NCBI GenBank assembly: GCA_027083475.1
Contig: JALWON010000152.1
Location: forward strand, 1 to 6,130
From: Sulfurimonas sp.
Lineage (GTDB): Bacteria; Campylobacterota; Campylobacteria; Campylobacterales; Sulfurimonadaceae
Length of the DNA stretch: 6,130 bases
Reading direction: 5' to 3'
Of the stretch, positions 1-4,509 are shown in pieces. Positions within the stretch are counted from its first letter, which is position 1, and each line of letters opens with the position of its first letter. The notes beneath the pieces were generated by a model. The model worked only from the letters and a program-made list of their open reading frames with translations. It had not been told where the DNA came from and did no database searches. The translations under genes were made by a program, and so were the position numbers.

Positions 1-271
1 CAGTAAAATGCTCCCACAAAACCAAAGTAACAAGCAACAAAGCGAAGCACAAAAAAGTGCACAAAAGAAAAAAAAGCAAGGCACAAGCAAAAGCAAAAAT
101 GCTTCAGGAAATTCTGCCAAGAGTGGCAGTAGTGCTACAAGTAGTAAAAAAAGCAAACAAAAAATACAAAAAATCAAAGCATCCAAAAAACGAAAAGGGA
201 CTTATAAATTTACCTATAAAGCCTATGAAAAAATAAATAAAGGATATACAGATGAAAAAGAGCCTTGGTAG
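1..271 (+). CDS. C-terminal tail of a probable BatB/BatC-like protein (partial at left edge)
   Basis: The reading frame is open from the left edge (codons from base 2) to a TAG at 269-271, so this is probably the 3' end of a longer gene. The ATG at base 8 is more likely an internal Met than a start, because no ribosome binding site can be judged before it. About the first 60 visible residues are low complexity, rich in Lys, Ser, Gln and Ala, and probably disordered. The final 25 or so are more ordered and aromatic, ending in EKEPW. Such a polar, repetitive tail closing on a short Trp-ending peptide just before BatD is reminiscent of BatC or BatB-TPR proteins. That family call rests mainly on position. 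The gene overlaps the next one by 20 bases, implying coupling. The A-rich strand includes an unbroken run of eight A near base 71. The upstream domains (VWA or TPR) cannot be seen. Confidence 0.6.
   Translation, partial: SKMLPQNQSNKQQSEAQKSAQKKKKQGTSKSKNASGNSAKSGSSATSSKKSKQKIQKIKASKKRKGTYKFTYKAYEKINKGYTDEKEPW
239..244 (+). promoter_or_regulatory. Ribosome binding site for the BatD-like gene
   Basis: AAAGGA lies 7 bases before the ATG at 252, inside the coding sequence of the preceding gene. It supports this start, which also places a good signal peptide at the N-terminus. Being inside the upstream gene, it suggests that translation of the two genes is coupled. Confidence 0.65.
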
Positions 272-1397
272 AAGCATTCTTCTATTTTTCTTATTTCTGA
301 GCTATACACAGGCACAAGAGTTAGCCAGTTATAAGCTCTCTGCCAACAAAACAACTGCCTATACAAAAGAGGCAATTACACTTACTTTTGAGACAAAACA
401 AGAAGATTATACCGATAATATGATGTTTACCCTAGAACCCAAAAAAAGTAGTGATTACAAGATTATCTTGCTTAACAAAACCGTTGATGACAAAAAAAAG
501 CACCATGCAAGTGCAAAATTCACCTATCTGCTTTTTGGTCTCAAAGCAAAAAAAATTGCTGTAGATTTTGATTTTATTGTCCGTACAGCAAGTGATCAAG
601 CAGTTGCAAACAGTTTTGTTGATGACCATGATGATAGCATTGCCACACAAACTCATGATACAACTCTCTCTATAAAACCCCTTCAAATTACAATAAAACC
701 GCTCAAACACCCTGTCGATTTTGTTGGAGATTTTACTTTAAAAGCACATATTCCACAAACAAAAATCAACCAGTATGAGTCTGCAAATATCATTTATACC
801 CTGCAAGGCAAAGGCTACTATGCACAAACTTTTCAACCCATCCATGAGATAAAAAATGTCACAATCTTTTCTGAAGTCAATGACCTCTTCAAGAAAAACA
901 CACAAGAGGGGTATGCAATAAAAAGAGAGTATATCTATGCTTTAAGTGCGAAAAAAGATTTCACCATAGCCGCTGTGAATCTCTTAGCCTACTCCCCTAC
1001 AAAAAATAGCTACTACACACTTGCAACACCGCAATATAACATCAAAGTAGAAGCTATAGATACATCAAAACTCTTAGATAATGAAGAGTACCCAAATGAG
1101 ACTCCATTGATACACTTAGAGAGTCTCAAACAATACTTTATCTATCTCATGCTTTTTTTCAGTGGTTATCTCACGGCAAAACTGCAAACACCGCGTTTGA
1201 GGAAAAATAAGCATTCAAAAGAGTATAATGCCATTGAGAAAACAGAAAATCCAAAAGCACTGCTTTTTACACTCATCAATTTGCATAAAGAGCAGCTATT
1301 AAAACAAGAAATGCAGGACTTAGAGGAGATACTCTATCAAAATGCAGAACATGATTTTCATGCTATTAAGAAAAAAATACTCAAAAAGGTTTCATAA
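252..1397 (+). CDS. batD: BatD-like protein (Bat operon, aerotolerance-associated family)
   Basis: This 381-residue protein starts with an export signal: two Lys, a Leu/Phe-rich core at residues 8-17 and a likely cleavage site after TQA near residue 21. Residues 22 to about 285 form a beta-rich extracytoplasmic region. The stretch near 157-190 (VGDFTLKAHIPQTKI, then YTLQGKG) follows the BatD pattern of repeated Ig-like modules, in which a 'GxF.. KA...' strand precedes a 'Y.L.GKG' strand. One membrane helix lies at about 294-310, followed by a basic cytoplasmic tail of about 70 residues predicted to be helical. BatD proteins act in the cell envelope with MoxR ATPase, BatA and BatB; the 'aerotolerance' name comes from Bacteroides work and the molecular role is not settled. 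It is shorter than many Bacteroidetes BatD proteins (about 550-600 residues), suggesting fewer Ig-like repeats. Its stop overlaps the next start (TAATG). Family assignment is fairly secure; function is inferred. Confidence 0.75.
   Translation: MKKSLGRSILLFFLFLSYTQAQELASYKLSANKTTAYTKEAITLTFETKQEDYTDNMMFTLEPKKSSDYKIILLNKTVDDKKKHHASAKFTYLLFGLKAKKIAVDFDFIVRTASDQAVANSFVDDHDDSIATQTHDTTLSIKPLQITIKPLKHPVDFVGDFTLKAHIPQTKINQYESANIIYTLQGKGYYAQTFQPIHEIKNVTIFSEVNDLFKKNTQEGYAIKREYIYALSAKKDFTIAAVNLLAYSPTKNSYYTLATPQYNIKVEAIDTSKLLDNEEYPNETPLIHLESLKQYFIYLMLFFSGYLTAKLQTPRLRKNKHSKEYNAIEKTENPKALLFTLINLHKEQLLKQEMQDLEEILYQNAEHDFHAIKKKILKKVS
1385..1389 (+). promoter_or_regulatory. Ribosome binding site for the cytochrome c gene
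   Basis: AAAGG ends 7 bases before the ATG at 1397 and lies within the last codons of the BatD-like gene. It supports the start that overlaps the previous TAA by one base. Confidence 0.55.
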
Positions 1398-1768
1398 TGC
1401 AATCGATTATTTTTACAATACTCTTCATGATGCTCAGCATCAATCTTTTCGCACAAACTGAGAGTGCTTATGACAAAGGAAGAACACTTTACTATGCAAA
1501 AGGGTGTGCAAACTGTCATGGTACCAATGCAGAGGGAAGTAGCTACTACCCAAAACTTGCCAATAAAAAGCAGAATTTTTTGCAAGAAAAACTCAATAAT
1601 TTCAAAAATGGGATTGCAACAACACAAAAACAAGAGATAATGTTTACCTTTGTCAGTGCCCTTTCAAAAAAGGATATAAGTTATTTGGTAGAATTCCTGA
1701 CTCACTTTAAAAAAGATGATTCAGGAAAATATGATGTTGAAGAGGATTTATTGGGTGTGGACTTTTAA
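1397..1768 (+). CDS. Small periplasmic class I cytochrome c
   Basis: This 123-residue protein has a cleavable signal peptide (hydrophobic residues 4-18, likely cut after NLFA at 19), so the mature form is about 104 residues and periplasmic. A single haem site, CANCH, is at residues 37-41 and is followed by G and an 'N.EG....PKL' segment, typical of class I monohaem cytochromes. Met82 in EIMFTFVSALS is the expected second axial ligand, and the 'LS..DI.YLVEFL' stretch at about 89-101 is the usual C-terminal helix. An acidic tail follows (DVEEDLLGVDF). It probably carries electrons in the periplasm; its partner is unknown. It is the last gene of the Bat-type operon, overlapping BatD by one base, so it may serve the same envelope system rather than the molybdoenzyme encoded opposite. 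Family call is secure; partner is not. Confidence 0.88.
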   Translation: MQSIIFTILFMMLSINLFAQTESAYDKGRTLYYAKGCANCHGTNAEGSSYYPKLANKKQNFLQEKLNNFKNGIATTQKQEIMFTFVSALSKKDISYLVEFLTHFKKDDSGKYDVEEDLLGVDF

Positions 1769-1780
1769 GACCAAAGCGCA

Positions 1781-2242
1781 TTACTCAGTAAAAAACTCTT
1801 TATAGACTTTTTCAAAGTAGTGTTTTGCTTGTTCGACTTTCGCAATTTTTGTATCGAAAATCTCTTTGGTTGCAGGGTATTTCTCGGCATACTCTTTATA
1901 AATTTCACACTTCATATCCATATTTTTACTAAACTGCTCAATCACTGATCGAAAATCTTCAGGTGTTGCCACCCACTGCATAAACTTTTGAAACATTCGC
2001 TCGCGAACATCAATCGCAAAAGACTCATCAAGTTGCTGTGCCATTCGCTTTAAATCCCATCTTGAGAAGTAGACACCACTCTTAGCAGGAGGCATTATCT
2101 CTGCATAAATTGCTTTGAGATAATCAGGATAATCTTCTGGTGCATCTATCTCACAACTTCCATCAACACAAGCTTGCTCCATAGCCCGTTGCTGCATCTG
2201 CTCAAACTCACCTCGAAGTTCATTTAAATCTTTCATATCCAT
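1781..2242 (-). CDS. Unrecognised helical protein, last gene of the molybdoenzyme operon
   Basis: I do not recognise this 153-residue protein. It has no signal peptide or membrane helix, so it is probably cytoplasmic. It is strongly charged and should be almost all alpha-helix. Two Cys near the N-terminus (C25 and C30, in CVDGSC) lie just before an acidic, Pro- and Tyr-rich segment (DAPEDYPDYLKAIY, about 33-46); a third Cys is at 112. The last 45 residues are an amphipathic helical stretch rich in Lys, Glu, Tyr and Phe. The start at 2242 is supported by AAGGA 8 bases upstream; a second Met is two codons in. It follows the AroE-like gene by 12 bases, so it is almost certainly co-transcribed with the TorD and polyferredoxin genes. 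An accessory role in molybdoenzyme assembly is inferred from position only. It ends 12 bases from the convergent cytochrome gene. Confidence 0.8.
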   Translation of the reverse strand: MDMKDLNELRGEFEQMQQRAMEQACVDGSCEIDAPEDYPDYLKAIYAEIMPPAKSGVYFSRWDLKRMAQQLDESFAIDVRERMFQKFMQWVATPEDFRSVIEQFSKNMDMKCEIYKEYAEKYPATKEIFDTKIAKVEQAKHYFEKVYKEFFTE

Positions 2243-2250
2243 AATAATTT

Positions 2251-2255
2251 TCCTT
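2251..2255 (-). promoter_or_regulatory. Ribosome binding site for the 153-residue protein
   Basis: Read on the minus strand, AAGGA sits 8 bases before the ATG at 2242. Its first base is shared with the TAA stop of the gene before it (TAAAGGA), so terminating ribosomes end up right at the next start. This favours the start at 2242 over the ATG two codons later. Confidence 0.6.
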
Positions 2256-2680
2256 TATTGTATAAACTGTTTATATATCTCTTGTGCTAAAGCTTCACCC
2301 ACTACAGCACCATTTTTCTCTAAATACGTTCCAATGAGTCGCTCACCATCTCGCATAACAAAATCACATCTATTGTACACCTGCACAAACTCATCTGCTT
2401 CATCTAAAAGCTCCACTGCACTCTCTTGGTACTCTGGTGCTATATACGCCCCATTTACATGTGATTTTTTCATATTTGAGAGTGTATAATAAAAATCATC
2501 TTCTCGAATGTTCATAGGAATCATCATTGCATCACTCTGAGCACTCTTAATGAGCTTGTTAAGCATGACAAAAAGACGGTTTGGACTCGCATGCTCGGCT
2601 ATAAGTCCAAAAAGTTTTGTCTCATTTTTAATCTCATCATTGGCATTCATTGTATCAATATTTTGCATATTTTCACCCAT
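2255..2680 (-). CDS. Stand-alone shikimate-dehydrogenase-like substrate-binding domain, probably non-catalytic
   Basis: Residues 22 to about 130 of this 141-residue protein read like the N-terminal substrate-binding domain of AroE. LFGLIAEHASPN matches the AroE opening strand and its 'H.xSP' loop; VNGAYIAPEYQE then LLDEAD matches 'GVNVTIPHKE' then 'LLDE'; VYN at 101-103 matches 'AVN'; and RDGERLIG at 110-117 matches 'RDGRLVG', which precedes the catalytic 'NTDG'. The two catalytic positions appear lost: in an ungapped alignment the Lys becomes Gln85 and the Asp region reads TYLEKNG. The C-terminal NADP-binding Rossmann domain is absent; full AroE is about 270 residues. The start overlaps the ferredoxin stop (TAATG), with GGGGGA 7 bases upstream; Met5 is an alternative start. 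No signal peptide is present, so it is cytoplasmic. Its place in a TorD/polyferredoxin operon suggests a ligand-sensing or assembly role. The match was made by eye, so the fold call is moderate. Confidence 0.6.
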   Translation of the reverse strand: MGENMQNIDTMNANDEIKNETKLFGLIAEHASPNRLFVMLNKLIKSAQSDAMMIPMNIREDDFYYTLSNMKKSHVNGAYIAPEYQESAVELLDEADEFVQVYNRCDFVMRDGERLIGTYLEKNGAVVGEALAQEIYKQFIQ

Positions 2681-3780
2681 TACTTAATCCCCCATAACTC
2701 TCTTGCTTCATCCTCTTCAATCTTACATCGACGGCATATCATCTCACCACCGCGATAATCAAAAAAGTTTCCACACTCTTCACAGCGTTTAATCGTAAAA
2801 CGCACCAATGTCTCAATCTTTGGTTCAAAGAAACTTGCAAGTGAAAAAGTCTCTCTGAGTGTCAATGCATCTGGTTCACACACATCATGACAGCTATGAC
2901 ACTGCACACATGAGAGTGGGTTAAAGTTTATCACAGAACCCTTACCATCTGAGTAGAGGGCACCAGTAGGACAAATTCTGTAACACATTTGACAATTTGT
3001 ACATGTCGCCTCATCCAAATCTTTTTGTGAAATAAAGCTAATATCTTTGACATCTATAGTATGAAATTTTTCAGGCACTTCTGCTCTTTTCATTGCCATT
3101 AAAAGTAAACTTCGTCTATCTGGAATATTTTTTTGTTTAATCTTCGCAATATCTGCACCCGTCACTTTATGAGTTTTTGGCACTGTATCACTCGAAGCAA
3201 CTTCATTTTCAAACTGTTGCTTGATACTTACCGCTTTTTTCAAACCATCTTTTGAGAGGAGCTCGCGTCGTGTAATGGCATCAACATCTACTGGTGCTTC
3301 TTCTATGTTTAAATCTTCTAAAGCAATGACTTTTTTTTGCTCCATCGCTTCTAAAAGAAAATTCACCTCTTCAACTCTCTCCTCTATAATCTGCAAGTTT
3401 TTTGCAGCAATTGAGCATGTTTTACATGCACCTATATCTGCTCTAATATGCTGAGGAGAGATAAGGGCTATACTTAAAAGCTCTTCCACACTTAAAGCAG
3501 CAATACAAGGGAGCTCTTGCTTACAAGAGAGAACATCCAACTCTTTTTCTAAAAAATTAAATACATAATTGATTGGTTTAAAAGTGTCTAAAGTATAGGC
3601 TGAAGTAGGACAGACTGCATCACATCCACCACACCCTACACACTCGCTTGGTGTAAAAGAGATACTCCCATCATTTATTTTTATCGTCTCAACGGGGCAG
3701 GACTCTACACATTTATCACAAATAGCAAATTTATTGGATGTATGCACACATTTTGCGACATCTAAAGTTAATAAACTCAT
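2680..3780 (-). CDS. Cytoplasmic polyferredoxin with four 4Fe-4S motifs and a zinc-ribbon-like tail
   Basis: This is a 366-residue iron-sulphur protein with no signal peptide or membrane helix. Its Cys motifs in order are: cluster 1 at C11, C21, C24, C28-P (first spacing stretched to nine residues); cluster 2 at C47, C50, C53, C57-P; a separate quartet at C86, C92, C119, C122 within an 'LPCIAALS.EELL' region; a charged linker at about 125-250; cluster 3 at C260, C263, C266, C270-P; cluster 4 at C291, C294, C297, C301; and a CxxC/CxxC pair at C333, C336, C349, C352 resembling a zinc ribbon. From memory, similar ferredoxins with a mid-region 'PC..xLs...Ll' and 'CxxC' occur next to TorD in proteobacterial formate dehydrogenase clusters. 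It overlaps torD by 4 bases (ATGA) and the next gene by 1. It may pass electrons to or from the molybdoenzyme or act in its cofactor assembly. The ferredoxin call is certain; the role is inferred. Confidence 0.88.
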   Translation of the reverse strand: MSLLTLDVAKCVHTSNKFAICDKCVESCPVETIKINDGSISFTPSECVGCGGCDAVCPTSAYTLDTFKPINYVFNFLEKELDVLSCKQELPCIAALSVEELLSIALISPQHIRADIGACKTCSIAAKNLQIIEERVEEVNFLLEAMEQKKVIALEDLNIEEAPVDVDAITRRELLSKDGLKKAVSIKQQFENEVASSDTVPKTHKVTGADIAKIKQKNIPDRRSLLLMAMKRAEVPEKFHTIDVKDISFISQKDLDEATCTNCQMCYRICPTGALYSDGKGSVINFNPLSCVQCHSCHDVCEPDALTLRETFSLASFFEPKIETLVRFTIKRCEECGNFFDYRGGEMICRRCKIEEDEARELWGIK

Positions 3781-4427
3781 GCTGTGTATTTATACTCTTT
3801 TGCTTTTAAATCACTTAAATACTGGAAATCACTCATAATAAACTCTAAATTAAAATCAGCTAAATCAAAATAAAAAGCTGTTCCTGATTCATTTTTCACA
3901 TTCATAAGGTACATTGGCATCCACTCTATGATATGATCTTTCATAAAGCCATACTGGAGTTGTGCAAGTTGCACGGCTATTTCTGTATTTCCATCTTCAA
4001 GGGCTTTGAGTTCTGCTTTACAAAGTTCATACATAAATTCAAGTTCTATCCCTATATGATCAGCTGCCATTACCCGTGCTTTATCAAGTTCTACTTTAAA
4101 CTCAAAGGCATTAAAGATAGCTTGCACTGGGTTATCGCCCCCTGTCTCCATCATCTGATCTTCTCTGGTATAAAAAGACTCATATGGGATAAGGTGCAAT
4201 AAAAAAAGGTTAGTAAAATCAACATTAAGATACTGTTCAATTAACTCTTTTCTTGTGTATTTTTCTCTCTTTTCCCACTTTGCATATGTTGGAAAAAAAG
4301 AGAGTATATTTTCATCTTCTTCTATTGATTTTAATAGCCCTTCATCAAGTTCTGACATTGTAAGTCTTGAAAGGAGTGCATATATATTGATACGAGCAAT
4401 CTGCTCTTGTTTTAAATCATCATTCAT
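3777..4427 (-). CDS. TorD/DmsD-family molybdoenzyme chaperone
   Basis: This 216-residue, all-helical cytoplasmic protein matches the TorD/DmsD/NarJ family in length and key motifs. DFTNLFLLHLIPYESFY (about 70-86) is the family's 'y..LF......PyeS.Y' segment. DHIGIELEFMYEL (about 123-135) matches the 'DH...EL.FM..L' signature, and 'F..DHIIEWMPMY' (about 161-173) is the C-terminal helix motif. Family members bind the apo form of one partner molybdoenzyme, often its Tat signal, and hold it until the Mo cofactor is inserted. The natural partner is the oxidoreductase encoded just upstream on the same strand, 82 bases away. Its stop overlaps the ferredoxin start (ATGA). The ATG at 4427 is the only plausible start; AAAGG lies 11 bases before it, a slightly long spacing. 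A possible -10 box upstream may give it its own promoter. The exact symbol is withheld because the partner is unidentified. Confidence 0.88.
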   Translation of the reverse strand: MNDDLKQEQIARINIYALLSRLTMSELDEGLLKSIEEDENILSFFPTYAKWEKREKYTRKELIEQYLNVDFTNLFLLHLIPYESFYTREDQMMETGGDNPVQAIFNAFEFKVELDKARVMAADHIGIELEFMYELCKAELKALEDGNTEIAVQLAQLQYGFMKDHIIEWMPMYLMNVKNESGTAFYFDLADFNLEFIMSDFQYLSDLKAKEYKYTA

Positions 4428-4438
4428 GTGGTAAGGTA

Positions 4439-4443
4439 CCTTT
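4439..4443 (-). promoter_or_regulatory. Probable ribosome binding site for the TorD-family gene
   Basis: AAAGG on the minus strand, 11 bases before the ATG at 4427, is the only Shine-Dalgarno-like sequence near this start. It overlaps a perfect 10-base palindrome (AAGGTACCTT, 4433-4442), which is too short to claim as an operator. Confidence 0.45.
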
Positions 4444-4467
4444 ATGGGAAGTTTTTCTATTTGGGGA

Positions 4468-4473
4468 ATTATA
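4468..4473 (-). promoter_or_regulatory. Possible -10 box for the TorD-ferredoxin accessory genes
   Basis: The minus strand reads TATAAT here, about 41 bases before the torD start, at the foot of the hairpin. Housekeeping promoters in Campylobacterota depend mainly on a TATAAT-like -10 and periodic AT-rich DNA rather than a clear -35, and AT-rich DNA lies upstream (4497-4512). One six-base match in AT-rich DNA can occur by chance, so this remains a suggestion. If used, transcripts would begin near 4461 with a leader of about 34 bases. Confidence 0.3.
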
Positions 4474-4502
4474 TTAAAGCGCCACTTGAAGTGGGCTTTA
4501 AT
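4473..4502 (-). terminator. Hairpin after the oxidoreductase gene: attenuator, processing site or weak terminator
   Basis: ATTAAAGC (arm at 4502-4495 on the minus strand) pairs with GCTTTAAT (4480-4473), and CCACTT with AAGTGG inside it. This gives about 12-14 base pairs with a one-base bulge at 4481 and a very small loop centred on 4488. It begins 8 bases after the oxidoreductase TAA. The bases that follow on the minus strand are ATAATTCCCC, so there is no proper U-tract and it is not a textbook intrinsic terminator. It may lower read-through into the accessory genes or protect the 3' end of the oxidoreductase message. The same inverted repeat would form on the other strand, but no + strand gene ends nearby. 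Confidence 0.5.
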
Positions 4503-4509
4503 TTAAAAA

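Noticed and set aside
432..710. An open frame of 92 codons opposite the BatD-like gene
   Set aside because: It is antisense to a well-supported gene, has no ribosome binding site and looks like a Cys/Phe-rich by-product of AT-rich coding DNA.
1358..1633. A minus-strand frame opposite the cytochrome gene
   Set aside because: The + strand frame there has a signal peptide and haem motif; the minus frame is a hydrophobic shadow without supporting motifs.
2255..2680. Functional shikimate dehydrogenase
   Set aside because: The NADP-binding domain is absent and the catalytic Lys and Asp positions are not kept, so it cannot be a working AroE.
4433..4442. Perfect palindrome AAGGTACCTT at the torD ribosome binding site as an operator
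   Set aside because: Ten bases is short, it has no second copy in the window, and it is partly explained by the Shine-Dalgarno sequence.
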